Assembly (NCBI RefSeq): GCF_041893525.1
Contig: NZ_CP169068.1
Strand: one strand, 5' to 3'
DNA: 64,000 bases
DNA from: Phaeobacter bryozoorum
GTDB lineage: Bacteria > Pseudomonadota > Alphaproteobacteria > Rhodobacterales > Rhodobacteraceae
Shown here: positions 45,734 to 55,365 of the stretch, piece after piece
How positions within the stretch are numbered: position 1 is the first letter of the stretch
How the letters are laid out: every line of letters begins with the position of its first letter
Notes under the pieces: generated by a model
What the model was told of the DNA's origin: nothing
Seen by the model: the letters and a program-made list of their open reading frames with translations, nothing else
The model's database searches: none
Position numbers and translations under genes: made by a program

Positions 45734-47122
45734 ATGATCGCAGATGACCAAAAAGAGCCAGTCGATGCCACATTCGAGGATGCCTACGAGCTGGACCGCA
45801 AACGGGTTGCCCAGATTCTGGAGGCGGTGGAGGTCGATGACCAGCCTCAGCTGACCGAGCTGATGGAGCCGCTGCACGCCGCTGACATCGCCGACCTTCT
45901 GGAACAGATCAGCGCCTACGAACGTGGCCGCCTGATCCGCCTTTACGACCGCGAATTCGACGGCGAGATCCTGTCGGAACTGGATGAATCGATCCGCGAA
46001 GAGGTGATTTCGCTGCTGGCGCCGCAGGTTCTGGCCGAGGCGGTGCGCGACCTTGAAAGCGATGATGTGGTCGACCTTCTGGAGGATCTGGAAGAGCCTC
46101 AGCAGGCGGCCATCCTCAATACGCTCGAAGATGCCGACCGGGTCGCGGTGGAGCAATCGCTGAGCTACCCGGAGAATTCCGCCGGCCGTCTGATGCAGCG
46201 CGAGGTGGTGATGGCCCCCGACCACTGGACGGTGGGGCAGGCGATTGATTTCATGCGTGAATCCGAACACCTGCCGGATCAGTTCTACCATGTGGTTCTG
46301 GTCGACCCGCGGCTGCACCCGGTGGGCAATGTCACGCTTGGCCGTATCATGTCCTCGAAACGGGAGGTGCGGCTGAGCGAGATCGTCGAAGACACCTTTC
46401 AGATCATTCCCGCTGATCAGGACGAAGAAGACGTCGCCTATGCCTTCAACCAGTATCACCTGATTTCGGCCCCGGTTGTCGATGACGAGGGGCGGCTGGT
46501 CGGTGTCATCACCATGGATGACGCCATGATCGTGCTGGATGAGGAACATGAAGAAGACATCCTGCGTCTGGCCGGTGTCGGTGAGGGCAGCCTGGCCGAC
46601 CGGGTCATGGCCACAACGAAGCAACGCTTTCCCTGGCTGGCGGTGAATCTGGCAACGGCGATTCTGGCCTCGCTGGTGATTGCCCAGTTCGAGGCGACGA
46701 TTGCGGAATTTGTGGCGCTGGCGGTGCTGATGCCCATTGTGGCCTCGATGGGTGGCAATGCCGGCACCCAGTCGCTGACCGTGGCGGTGCGCGCACTGGC
46801 CACCCGCGACCTCACCGGCTCCAACGTCTGGCGGGTGATCCGGCGGGAGGTCCTGGTGGGGTTGGTGAACGGCCTCGCCTTTGCGCTGATCATGGCCGTT
46901 GTCGGCATCCTGTGGTTCGGCTCACCTATGCTGGGCGTCGTGATCGCCGTCGCTATGGTGATCAATCTGGTCGTCGCAGGGCTGGCGGGGACAGCGGTGC
47001 CGATTATTCTGGAGAAAATCGGCGTCGACCCGGCGCTGGCCTCCGGCGCCTTTGTGACAACGGTCACGGATATCGTTGGTTTCTTTGCCTTTCTCGGGCT
47101 GGCCGGGGTGTTGCTGCTCTGA
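45734..47122 (+). CDS. mgtE: MgtE-family magnesium transporter
   Basis: 462 aa. An N-terminal MgtE helical superhelix domain (about 15-140), a CBS pair (about 145-270; MSSKREVRLSEIV, VDDEGRLVGVITMDDAM) and a five-helix C-terminal channel domain (about 295-460) with ASMGGNAGTQSLTVAVRALAT are all visible. The channel closes on Mg2+ binding to the cytosolic part. A short GCTTCT/AGAAGC hairpin sits in the leader, but space is too small for a classical M-box riboswitch. Confidence 0.95.
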   Translation: MIADDQKEPVDATFEDAYELDRKRVAQILEAVEVDDQPQLTELMEPLHAADIADLLEQISAYERGRLIRLYDREFDGEILSELDESIREEVISLLAPQVLAEAVRDLESDDVVDLLEDLEEPQQAAILNTLEDADRVAVEQSLSYPENSAGRLMQREVVMAPDHWTVGQAIDFMRESEHLPDQFYHVVLVDPRLHPVGNVTLGRIMSSKREVRLSEIVEDTFQIIPADQDEEDVAYAFNQYHLISAPVVDDEGRLVGVITMDDAMIVLDEEHEEDILRLAGVGEGSLADRVMATTKQRFPWLAVNLATAILASLVIAQFEATIAEFVALAVLMPIVASMGGNAGTQSLTVAVRALATRDLTGSNVWRVIRREVLVGLVNGLAFALIMAVVGILWFGSPMLGVVIAVAMVINLVVAGLAGTAVPIILEKIGVDPALASGAFVTTVTDIVGFFAFLGLAGVLLL

Positions 47123-47182
47123 TCCTGCCCGCTGTTGCCGCCCGTCCGGGTGGTGTTCACTTGCTTTGACAGGAGCCGCACC

Positions 47183-47743
47183 ATGGATGACCTCACCCGG
47201 ATCAAGGCCGACGCCCGCAAGGCGGCCTTTCAGCGCCGCAAGGCCGCCTTTGACATGAATAAACCCGGTGTGGCGGGGCATCTCTCGGAGGTGCTGGCAG
47301 GCTATCGCGGCGTGCCGCTGTCGGGCTATATGCCGATCCGCACCGAGATCGACCCGCTTCCTGCGATGGCGGAAGCCGCCGCCCATGGCCCTGTTGGTGT
47401 GCCGGTGATTCAGGCCAAGGATACACCGCTGAACTTCAGCCGCTGGCAGCCTGATGGCGCGCTGCGTGACGGTCCCTTTGGGGCAAAGGTGCCGGAGGTC
47501 GATGACTATTTCGAACCGGAAATTCTGATCGTGCCGCTGGTCGCCTTTGATGCGCGCGGCGGGCGGCTGGGCTATGGCGGCGGCTTTTATGACCGCACTC
47601 TGGAGCTGCTGCGGGCCAAACGTCCAACCCTCGCCATCGGTTTTGCCTTTGACGCGCAGGAGGCCGAAAGCCTGCCGCTGGAGCCCACCGACCAGCCGCT
47701 GGACATGCTGATCACCGAAAGCCGGGTGTTGCAGTTCAGCTGA
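47183..47743 (+). CDS. 5-formyltetrahydrofolate cyclo-ligase
   Basis: 186 aa ATP-dependent enzyme recovering 5-formyl-THF as 5,10-methenyl-THF. Family features: N-terminal RIKADARKAAFQRRKAAF, PIRTEIDPLP, the nucleotide-binding VPLVAFDARGGRLGYGGGFYDRTL and C-terminal FAFDAQEAE. The start at 47183 has AGGAG. It follows mgtE by 60 bases. Confidence 0.93.
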   Translation: MDDLTRIKADARKAAFQRRKAAFDMNKPGVAGHLSEVLAGYRGVPLSGYMPIRTEIDPLPAMAEAAAHGPVGVPVIQAKDTPLNFSRWQPDGALRDGPFGAKVPEVDDYFEPEILIVPLVAFDARGGRLGYGGGFYDRTLELLRAKRPTLAIGFAFDAQEAESLPLEPTDQPLDMLITESRVLQFS

Positions 47744-47783
47744 CACCCGCTGCGACGGGCCAAGGGTTTGTCAAAAAACCTTG

Positions 47784-47807
47784 GCAAAACTTTTCAAAAA
47801 GTTTTGC
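47784..47807. repeat. Perfect AT-rich inverted repeat
   Basis: GCAAAACTTTT and AAAAGTTTTGC (11 bases each, CA spacer), with a flanking CAAGG/CCTTG pair. It lies in the short region between the cyclo-ligase and YmdB-like genes, unlike the GC-rich surroundings. It could be an operator or RNA hairpin. Confidence 0.6.
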
Positions 47808-47858
47808 ACCCGCAACGCGGCTCTTGTCCTGAGCCTTGCAACGGCGTACCACGCGGCA

Positions 47859-48671
47859 ATGCGACTATTATTTCTTGGCGATGTCATGGGCCGTGCGGGA
47901 CGCAAGGCCATTTCCGAACACCTCCCGCAGATGCGCAAGGACTGGCGGCTCGATTTTGTCGTGGTCAATGGCGAGAATGCCTCAAACGGTATGGGGCTCA
48001 ATGGCGAACACGCCAAGCTGCTGCTGGATGCCGGGGCCGATTGCCTGACGCTTGGCGATCATGCCTTTGACCAGAAGGACATGTTGCAGGCCATTGAGAA
48101 AGAGCCGCGCATCATCCGGCCGCTGAATTTTGCCAAAAACGCGCCGGGGCGCGGCTACCGGCTGTTCAATGCTCCGGGCGGGCGCAAGGTGCTGGTGGTG
48201 CAGGCACTGGGGCAGGTGTTCATGAAACGGGCCTATGACGATCCCTTCGGCGCCGTTGAGGCGGTGCTGAAATCGCACCCACGCGGTGGGCTGGCGCAGG
48301 CGGTGATCGTGGACATGCACTGCGAGGCCACCTCCGAGAAGATGGCGATGGGCCATTTCTGCAATGGCCGCGCGTCGCTGGTGGTGGGCACCCATACCCA
48401 TGTGCCGACGGGCGATGCGCAGATCCTGTCGGAGGGCACCGGCTATCTGACCGATGCTGGCATGTGCGGCGATTACAACTCGGTGATCGGCATGGAGAAA
48501 GCCGAACCGATGCGCCGTTTTCTCACCGGCATGCCCAAGAACCGCTTTACCCCGGCCGAAGGCCCGGCAACCCTGTCGGGTGTTTTTGTCGAAACCGATG
48601 ATCGCACCGGGGCGGCCAAATCGATCCGCATGATCCGGGTCGGCGGCCTTCTCGAGCAGGCAACTCCCTGA
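47859..48671 (+). CDS. YmdB/TIGR00282-family metallophosphoesterase
   Basis: 270 aa with the calcineurin-like dimetal motifs LFLGDVMGRAGRKAI, FVVVNGENASNG, LGDHAFDQ and a C-terminal GTHTHVPT/DAGMCG pair. YmdB enzymes hydrolyse 2',3'-cyclic nucleotides and influence development and biofilm in Bacillus. The start at 47859 (MRLLFLGD) opens the motif directly; there is no strong Shine-Dalgarno. Confidence 0.92.
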   Translation: MRLLFLGDVMGRAGRKAISEHLPQMRKDWRLDFVVVNGENASNGMGLNGEHAKLLLDAGADCLTLGDHAFDQKDMLQAIEKEPRIIRPLNFAKNAPGRGYRLFNAPGGRKVLVVQALGQVFMKRAYDDPFGAVEAVLKSHPRGGLAQAVIVDMHCEATSEKMAMGHFCNGRASLVVGTHTHVPTGDAQILSEGTGYLTDAGMCGDYNSVIGMEKAEPMRRFLTGMPKNRFTPAEGPATLSGVFVETDDRTGAAKSIRMIRVGGLLEQATP

Positions 48672-48929
48672 CGCTGGCCACCCGATCCAGGCCCCCTAGT
48701 GCAGGCCACGGCAACCCCGCCCGTTCCATGCGCGAAACCTGGGCAGGCGGGGCGGGATATTCGCCTGCCAAACCCCTCAAATTCCGAAGCTTATTCGCAA
48801 AGGACCGCTAAATAGGGACCAGATGCTCCCATCGTGTTGCGAAACACTTGCCTCCGGTGACCGGATCAGGTTCACTCCCTTGGGCCGCGCGATATGCGAG
48901 GCGGTTCGCGCAGTTCTTTCAGGTCGCCG
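48672..48929. other. Structured, GC-rich leader region before an SLC13 permease
   Basis: 258 bases without a gene. Includes an 8-base inverted repeat GGCAGGCG/CGCCTGCC (about 48745-48772) and, nearer the SLC13 start, nested pairings GCGAA/TTCGC (48839-48843 with 48905-48909) and GCCTC/GAGGC (48850-48854 with 48898-48902) around a CCGG-TGA-CCGG hairpin. This may be a cis-regulatory RNA or a separate sRNA such as 6S RNA; neither is proven. Confidence 0.45.
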
Positions 48930-50747
48930 ATGATTGATCTCTCAACCTCTTGGATGTCTTTACCCCTGATGCAGTTCATTCCCCTTGGCGAAACCGGTGG
49001 CGCGGTTCTGACGTTGCTGATCGTGGTGGCCATGTTTGCCGCTTTCCTGCGGGAAACCTTCCCGACCGAGGTGGTGGCGCTGGCCGGTGTCTCGGCGATG
49101 CTGGCAACCGGCGTTCTGCCCTATCAGGCGGCATTGCCCGTGCTGTCGAACCCGGCGCCCTGGACCATTGCGGCCATGTTCATCATCATGGGCGCGCTGG
49201 TGCGCACCGGCGCGCTGGATGCCTTTACCGCGCAGGCCCGCAAACAGGCCGAGGTCAATCCGAAACTGGCCATTGCGCTCTTGATGGTCTTTGTCGTTGC
49301 CGCCTCGGCGGTGGTGTCGAATACGCCGGTAGTGGTGGTGATGATCCCGGTGTTCATCCAGATCGCCCGCACAATGAACGTTTCCGCCTCCAAGATGCTG
49401 ATCCCGCTCAGCTATGCGGCCATCCTGGGCGGCACGCTGACGCTGATCGGCACCTCTACCAACCTGCTGGTTGACGGTGTCGCGCGGGCGCAGGGGCTGA
49501 CGCCTTTCACCATCTTCGAAGTGACACCGCTTGGCATCATTCTGGTGATCTGGGGCATGATCTACCTGCGCTTCATCGCGCCGCGCCTGCTGCCGGATCG
49601 CAGCAGCATGGCCAGCCTGCTCAGCGACCGGTCCCGCATGAAATTCTTCACCGAGGCGGTGATCCCCCCGGACAGCAACCTGATCGGCCGCGAAGTCACC
49701 GGCGTGCAGCTGTTCAAACGGCCCGGCGTCCGTCTGGTCGATGTCATTCGCGGCGATATCTCGCTGCGCAACGCGCTGAAAGGGGTTGAGCTTCAGGTCG
49801 GCGACCGCGTGGTGCTGCGCACCCAGATGACCGAACTCCTCAGCCTGCAACGCAACAAGGAGCTGAAGCGCGTCGATCAGGTCTCCACCGTGGAAACCAC
49901 AACCGTGGAGGTGCTGATCACCCCCGGATGCCGCATGGTGGGACGGTCGCTCGGCGCGATGCGCCTGCGGCGGCGCTATGGCGTTTATGTGCTGGCGGTG
50001 CATCGGCGCAATCAGAACATCGGTGTGCAGCTTGAGGATCTGGTGGTGCGCGTGGGCGATACCCTGCTGCTGGAAGGCAATGTCGAGGATATCCAGCGAC
50101 TGGCCGCCGATATGGATATGGCGGCCGTCTCGCAACCCTCGGTGCGCGCCTATCGCCGGCGCCACGCCCCCATCGCCATTGCCGCGCTGATCGGGATCGT
50201 GCTGCTCGCCGCGCTCAATGTGGCGCCAATCCTGCTGCTGTCGGTGCTGGCCGTCTCCACCGTGCTGATCACCCGCTGCATCGACGCGGATGAGGCTTTC
50301 TCATTTGTCGATGGGCGCCTACTGACGCTGATCTTTGCCATGCTCGCGATCGGGGCCGCCCTGGAAAGCTCGGGTGCGGTGCGTCTGATCGTGGATGCCG
50401 TGGCCCCCTCGCTGTCGCTGCTGCCGCCGTTCCTACTGGTCTGGGCGGTCTATCTGTTGACCTCGATCCTGACCGAGCTGGTCTCCAACAATGCCGTGGC
50501 GGTGGTGGTCACGCCGATTGCGGTCGGGCTGGCACAGGCCATGGGCATTGATCCGCGCCCGCTGGTGGTTGCGGTCATGGTTGCGGCCTCGGCCTCTTTT
50601 GCGACGCCAATCGGCTATCAGACCAATATGCTGGTCTACGGTCCGGGCGGTTACAAATTCACCGACTTCCTGCGCGTTGGCATTCCGCTGAACTTCAGCG
50701 TCGGCCTTCTGGCCTCCATCCTCATCCCCTTCTTCTGGCCGCTTTAA
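48930..50747 (+). CDS. SLC13-family permease with two RCK-C domains
   Basis: About 605 aa. Transmembrane halves (about 10-195 and 420-605) carry SLC13 signatures: VSNTPVVVVMIPVF, GTSTNLLVDG in the first, TELVSNNAVAVVVTPIAVG and GYQTNMLVYGPGG in the second, the SNT/NTN pair at the substrate site. Between them are two TrkA_C/RCK-C domains (about 240-315 and 330-410). The family imports anions such as dicarboxylates or sulfate with Na+. ATG at 48930 has AGGT upstream. Substrate not determinable. Confidence 0.9.
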   Translation: MIDLSTSWMSLPLMQFIPLGETGGAVLTLLIVVAMFAAFLRETFPTEVVALAGVSAMLATGVLPYQAALPVLSNPAPWTIAAMFIIMGALVRTGALDAFTAQARKQAEVNPKLAIALLMVFVVAASAVVSNTPVVVVMIPVFIQIARTMNVSASKMLIPLSYAAILGGTLTLIGTSTNLLVDGVARAQGLTPFTIFEVTPLGIILVIWGMIYLRFIAPRLLPDRSSMASLLSDRSRMKFFTEAVIPPDSNLIGREVTGVQLFKRPGVRLVDVIRGDISLRNALKGVELQVGDRVVLRTQMTELLSLQRNKELKRVDQVSTVETTTVEVLITPGCRMVGRSLGAMRLRRRYGVYVLAVHRRNQNIGVQLEDLVVRVGDTLLLEGNVEDIQRLAADMDMAAVSQPSVRAYRRRHAPIAIAALIGIVLLAALNVAPILLLSVLAVSTVLITRCIDADEAFSFVDGRLLTLIFAMLAIGAALESSGAVRLIVDAVAPSLSLLPPFLLVWAVYLLTSILTELVSNNAVAVVVTPIAVGLAQAMGIDPRPLVVAVMVAASASFATPIGYQTNMLVYGPGGYKFTDFLRVGIPLNFSVGLLASILIPFFWPL

Positions 50748-50798
50748 CAACGGCCGGTAAGGATTTGTTAACCATGAGTTACCGCAGGTTTTGGCCGC

Positions 50799-52469
50799 TC
50801 ATGCGATGGCGCGGGACCGGCCTGCCTGACGACCGGTAAACAGGCAGCCGCCCAGAAAGCTGCCCTCCAGCGCGTTGTAGCCGTGATAGCCGCCACCGCC
50901 AAAGCCTGCGACCTCTCCGGCGGCAAACAGTCCCTGCACCGGCGTGCCATCGGCGCCAATCAGCTGCCCGTCAAGATCGGTCTGCAAACCGCCCAGTGAC
51001 TTGCGGGTCAGGATATTCAGCCGCACCGCGATCAGCGGCCCATTGGCGCGGTCCAGAATCCGATGCGGCTTGGCGGTGCGGATCAGCCGGTCGCCCCGGT
51101 AGTTGCGCGCGGCATTGATGGCGATGATCTGCGCATCCTTGGCAAAGGGATTGTCGGCCTGGGCATCGCGCGCTTCGATCTGACGCCGCAGGTGGGTTTC
51201 CTCCAGTGCGACATCGCCGATCTCATTCATGCCCGCCACCAGCTCGCTCAGCGTGTCGGCCACCACAAAATCCGCACCATGTTTCTTGAAGGCCTCAACC
51301 GGGGCAGGGGCCTTGCCCCGCGACAACAGCCGGGCGCGCAGCACCTCGCCCCATTTGCCGGAGGTGAGATCGGGGTTCTGTTCGGACCCCGACAGGGCGA
51401 ATTCCTTCTGGATGATCTTCTGGCTCAGGATGAACCAGCTGTAATCATGGCCCGTCTTCAGGATCTCGCGCAGCGTGCCCAGCGTGTCGAACCCCGGCAG
51501 ATAAGGCGCAGGCAGCCGGTCGCCTCTGGCGTCAAACCACATCGACGATGGCCCGGGCAGAATGCGGATGCCGTGGTTGGGCCAGATCGGATCCCAGTTG
51601 CGCAGCCCTTCGGTGTAATGCCACATCCGGTCGGCATTGATGACATGGCCGCCCGCCGCCTGCGCAATCGGGATCATCCGCCCATCGACGTGAAAGGGCA
51701 CGCCCGCCACCATGCGGCGCGGTGCAGGTCCCAGCCGCTCCACCGGCCAGTTCTGGCGCACCGCATCCAGATTGCCGCCAATCCCGCCCGAGGCGACCAG
51801 CACCGAGGGCGCATAGACCTCGAATTCGCCGATTTCCTGACGGTTGGTGCGGGCCCCCTGCGGCGCGTCATCTGCCGCCAAGACCTCGCCGGAGACACCT
51901 TTGACAGTGCCGCCCTGAGTGATGATATGGCTCACCTGATGGCGAAAGCGCGGCTGGATCAGACCAGCCTCGATATGGGCTTCGACCCGCGCGGCAAAGG
52001 GGGCGACCACCCCCGGTCCGGTGCCCCAGGTCAGGTGAAAACGCGGCACCGAATTGCCATGCCCCTCGGCGTCGCCACCGCCCCGTTCAGCCCAGCCGAC
52101 CACCGGAAACCAGCGCATTCCCAGACCATGCAGCCAGGCCCGCATCTCGCCGCTGGCAAAGTCCAGATAAGCGCGCGCCCAGTGTTGCGGCCAATGGTCT
52201 TCGGGGCGGTCAAACTGGGCGCTGCCGAACCAGTCGCGCCGCGCCAGATCGGGACAGTCGCGAATGCCCATGCGGCGCTGCTCGGGCGTGTCGATCATGA
52301 ACAGCCCGCCCAGGCTCCAATGCGCCTGACCGCCCAGGAAATGTGCAGGCTCCTGATCCAGCAGGATCACCCGCTTGCCCCGGTCGCCCAGTTCGGCTGC
52401 CGCCACCAGCCCGGCCAGCCCGGCCCCGACGATGATCACATCTGCGCTGTTGTCCGTCGGCTGTCCCAT
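50799..52469 (-). CDS. FAD-binding dehydrogenase (fumarate reductase/KstD-like flavoprotein)
   Basis: 556 aa. N-terminal Rossmann VIIVGAGLAGLVAAAELG, FAD-adenine contact LLDQEPA and C-terminal GLFAAGEVAGFGGGGYHGYN are clear. The central capping domain with W/H-rich RGDRLPAPY and SLGGLQTD segments matches FAD-binding dehydrogenases of the 3-ketosteroid/succinate type. No signal peptide. Substrate unknown. Lies between two SLC13 permease genes, on the strand of the second. Confidence 0.88.
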   Translation of the reverse strand: MGQPTDNSADVIIVGAGLAGLVAAAELGDRGKRVILLDQEPAHFLGGQAHWSLGGLFMIDTPEQRRMGIRDCPDLARRDWFGSAQFDRPEDHWPQHWARAYLDFASGEMRAWLHGLGMRWFPVVGWAERGGGDAEGHGNSVPRFHLTWGTGPGVVAPFAARVEAHIEAGLIQPRFRHQVSHIITQGGTVKGVSGEVLAADDAPQGARTNRQEIGEFEVYAPSVLVASGGIGGNLDAVRQNWPVERLGPAPRRMVAGVPFHVDGRMIPIAQAAGGHVINADRMWHYTEGLRNWDPIWPNHGIRILPGPSSMWFDARGDRLPAPYLPGFDTLGTLREILKTGHDYSWFILSQKIIQKEFALSGSEQNPDLTSGKWGEVLRARLLSRGKAPAPVEAFKKHGADFVVADTLSELVAGMNEIGDVALEETHLRRQIEARDAQADNPFAKDAQIIAINAARNYRGDRLIRTAKPHRILDRANGPLIAVRLNILTRKSLGGLQTDLDGQLIGADGTPVQGLFAAGEVAGFGGGGYHGYNALEGSFLGGCLFTGRQAGRSRAIA

Positions 52470-52580
52470 GGCGTGCCTCTGCTGTTGGTCCCGGTTGTGG
52501 GATCAGCCTAAGCGTGCAGAGGGGCGCGGCGCAAACCCTGCGGTCCCTGCCGTTGGGTCACAGCAGCGCCACAGCGCCGA

Positions 52581-54356
52581 TCACAGCGGCCAGAACAGCA
52601 GGATTGCGGGGATGGAGACGGCGATGATCAGCACCTCCAGCGGCAGGCCAATGCGCCAGTAATCGCCAAAGTGGTAGCCGCCCGGACCCAGCACCAGCGT
52701 GTTGTTCTTATGCCCGATGGGGGTCAGGAACGCCGCCGAGGCCGCCACCGCCACCGCCATCAGGAACGGATCCGGCGACACGCCCAGACCATTGGCCATC
52801 TGGATCCCGACCGGGGCCGCGACAATGGCCGTGGCGGTGTTGTTCAACACATCCGACAGCGTCATGGTGACCACCATCAGCACGGTCAGAATGGCCCAGG
52901 CGGGCATGCCCGCGGTCAGCGTCAGCAGGCTCTCGGCGATCAGCGCAGTGCCGCCGGCACTGTCCAGCGCCGCCCCCAAGGGGATCATCGAGCCGAGCAG
53001 AACCACCACCGGCCATTCGATATGGTCGTATAATTCCGCCAGCGGCAGGATCTTGGTCAGAACATAGGCCACCACCACCAGCCCCAGCGCAATCGGCAGG
53101 TAGATGATACCCAGCGAGGCCGACAGCACCGCGCCTGCAAACAGCGCGATGGCAAGCCAGGTCTTGTCATTGGCAGTGACCGACAGGCCGCGTTCCGCCA
53201 GCGGCAGGCAGCCCAGCCATTCGGTGACATCCGTGCCGCGATCAGGCGGGCAGAGCAGCAGCAGGATATCCCCCGCCTCGATCTGTTCCTGCCGGATATG
53301 CCGGGTCAGGCGGCGGCCCTGCCGCGCCAACCCCATCAGCACGGTGTTCTGCCGCCAGGCCAGACCCAGCGCCTGCGCGCTGCGCCCCTTGATACGGGCG
53401 GTTTCCGGCACCACCACCTCAACCAGCTCCAGCCCATCACCGGCGGCGCCCAGCTTCTCCTGCCGGGCGGCATCGGCAAAATCGAGCGAGGCGGCGGTGC
53501 GGAATTCATCCAGCGCTTCGGGCGTGGCCTCCAGCACCAGCGCATCACCGGCCCGCAGCAGCTGACCCGCCGCGCGCCCATAGAGCCGCTTGCCGTCGCG
53601 GATCAACCCGAGGATCGCCACATCGGCCTTGTCGGCTTCCGCGTCCAGCTCGCCCAGACGCTGACCGATCAGGCCTGATCCTTCGGGCACCGTCAGCTCG
53701 GCGATATACTGCGACAGCTGTGCCTCCGAGTCGCCGGCCGCATTCTGGCGCAGCGGGATCAGCCGCCAGCCGATCAGCGCCACAAACAGCAGCCCCGCCA
53801 GCGCCGCGATGCCGCCGACCGGGGCAAAGTCGAACATTCCGAAGGGTTCGCCCAGAGTTTCGGCCCGGATCGACGCGATAATGATATTGGGCGGCGTGCC
53901 GATCAGCGTCACCATACCGCCCAGAATGGTGGCAAAGGACAGCGGCATCAGGCTCAACCCCGGCGCCCGCCCGGCCTTGCGCGCGGTCTGGATGTCCACC
54001 GGCATCAGCAGCGCCAGCGCCGCCACATTGTTCATAAAGGCCGACAGCACCGCGCCAATACCGCCCATCAGCGCGATATGTGCGCCCAGATTGCGGCTGC
54101 TGTCGACCAGCGTGCGGGTGATCAGAAACACCGCACCCGAGCGCACCAGCCCGGCCGAAACCACCAGCACCAGTGCCACCACCAATGTTGCCGGATGGCC
54201 AAATCCGGCAAAGGCGTCATTGGCAGGCACCACCCCCAGCAGGACCGCCACCATCAATGCGGAAAAAGCCACGATATCATAGCGATACTTGCCCCACAGC
54301 AGCAGGCCAAAGACAGCAGCGAAGAGGGCGAACAATACAATCTGGTCAAATGTCAT
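52581..54356 (-). CDS. SLC13-family permease with two RCK-C domains (second copy)
   Basis: 591 aa, same layout as the permease at 49 kb: membrane half 1 (AFMNNVAALALLMPVDI, GTPPNIIIASIRAE), two RCK-C domains (about 205-285, 300-375), membrane half 2 (DVLNNTATAIVAAPVGI, GHKNNTLVLGPGG). The substrate-site residues differ from the first (MNN/TPPN versus SNT/STN), so ligands may differ. It is upstream of the flavoprotein gene on the same strand (111-base gap), possibly co-transcribed. Confidence 0.9.
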   Translation of the reverse strand: MTFDQIVLFALFAAVFGLLLWGKYRYDIVAFSALMVAVLLGVVPANDAFAGFGHPATLVVALVLVVSAGLVRSGAVFLITRTLVDSSRNLGAHIALMGGIGAVLSAFMNNVAALALLMPVDIQTARKAGRAPGLSLMPLSFATILGGMVTLIGTPPNIIIASIRAETLGEPFGMFDFAPVGGIAALAGLLFVALIGWRLIPLRQNAAGDSEAQLSQYIAELTVPEGSGLIGQRLGELDAEADKADVAILGLIRDGKRLYGRAAGQLLRAGDALVLEATPEALDEFRTAASLDFADAARQEKLGAAGDGLELVEVVVPETARIKGRSAQALGLAWRQNTVLMGLARQGRRLTRHIRQEQIEAGDILLLLCPPDRGTDVTEWLGCLPLAERGLSVTANDKTWLAIALFAGAVLSASLGIIYLPIALGLVVVAYVLTKILPLAELYDHIEWPVVVLLGSMIPLGAALDSAGGTALIAESLLTLTAGMPAWAILTVLMVVTMTLSDVLNNTATAIVAAPVGIQMANGLGVSPDPFLMAVAVAASAAFLTPIGHKNNTLVLGPGGYHFGDYWRIGLPLEVLIIAVSIPAILLFWPL

Positions 54357-54536
54357 GGCGCCACTCTAGCGGTTGCGCGCTGCGGGACAAGCGCCTCCCT
54401 GCACGCCGGATGCAGTGCGGCTCACGGCTGTCACCGTCCGCATGGTGCGCCGGGCCGGATATGGGGCGCTTGAAAGCCCCCCGGTGTCGGGGCTATATGG
54501 GCGCCAGATCCGAAATTGAATTAGCAAGGATGCACC

Positions 54537-55277
54537 ATGGCAGGCCATTCCAAATGGGCGAACATCCAGCACCGCAAGGGCCGTCAGGACGCCGCGCGGT
54601 CGAAACTGTTCTCGAAACTCTCCAAGGAAATCACCGTCGCCGCAAAGATGGGCGACCCCGACCCGGACAAGAACCCGCGTCTGCGTCTGGCCGTCAAGGA
54701 AGCCAAGAGCCAGTCCGTCCCCAAGGATGTGATTGACCGCGCGATCAAGAAAGCCACCGGCGGCGACGCCGAGAACTACGACGAAATCCGCTATGAGGGC
54801 TATGGCCCCAACGGTGTCGCCGTGATCGTCGAAACCATGACCGACAACAAGAACCGCACCGCTTCCAACGTGCGCTCCACCTTCTCCAAGAACGGTGGCA
54901 ACCTCGGCGAAACCGGTTCCGTGGGTTTCATGTTCGAACGCAAGGGCGAGGTGACATATCCCGCCGCTGTCGGCGATGCCGATACCGTCATGATGGCCGC
55001 CATCGAAGCCGGTGCCGAGGATGTCGAAAGCGCCGAGGACGGGCATCTGATCTACTGCGCCGACACCGACCTCAACGAGGTCTCCACTGCGCTTGAGGCT
55101 GAACTGGGCGAGTCGGAATCGACCAAGCTGGTCTGGAAACCCACCACCACAACCGAGCTGGATCTCGAAGGCATGCAGAAGCTGATGAAGCTGGTGGATG
55201 CGCTGGAAGATGACGACGACGTGCAGCGGGTCACCACCAATTTTGAAGCCTCCGACGAGGTGATGGCGCAGCTCTGA
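54537..55277 (+). CDS. YebC/PmpR-family protein
   Basis: 246 aa. MAGHSKWANIQHRKGRQDA at the start and GGDAENYDEIRYEGYGPNGVAVIVE are diagnostic. The family includes transcriptional regulators and, more recently, ribosome-associated factors relieving stalling. It ends in a strong terminator. Confidence 0.95.
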   Translation: MAGHSKWANIQHRKGRQDAARSKLFSKLSKEITVAAKMGDPDPDKNPRLRLAVKEAKSQSVPKDVIDRAIKKATGGDAENYDEIRYEGYGPNGVAVIVETMTDNKNRTASNVRSTFSKNGGNLGETGSVGFMFERKGEVTYPAAVGDADTVMMAAIEAGAEDVESAEDGHLIYCADTDLNEVSTALEAELGESESTKLVWKPTTTTELDLEGMQKLMKLVDALEDDDDVQRVTTNFEASDEVMAQL

Positions 55278-55298
55278 GCCAGCGTCCGATGCGATTTT

Positions 55299-55327
55299 AA
55301 AGGCCCGCCAGCCCGGCGGGCCTTTTT
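55299..55327 (+). terminator. Intrinsic terminator of the YebC gene
   Basis: AAAGGCCCGCC pairs with GGCGGGCCTTT around a five-base loop with a T-run. Confidence 0.9.
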
Positions 55328-55365
55328 CTTTGAACCCCTTGGGAATGCTGTAGAAAGGCCGCCCG

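Noticed and set aside
48840..48890. Minus-strand TGAACCTGATCCGG resembling the 3' part of a TPP riboswitch
   Set aside because: The 5' half (CTGAGA-type loop) is absent on that strand and no thiamine gene follows in that direction.
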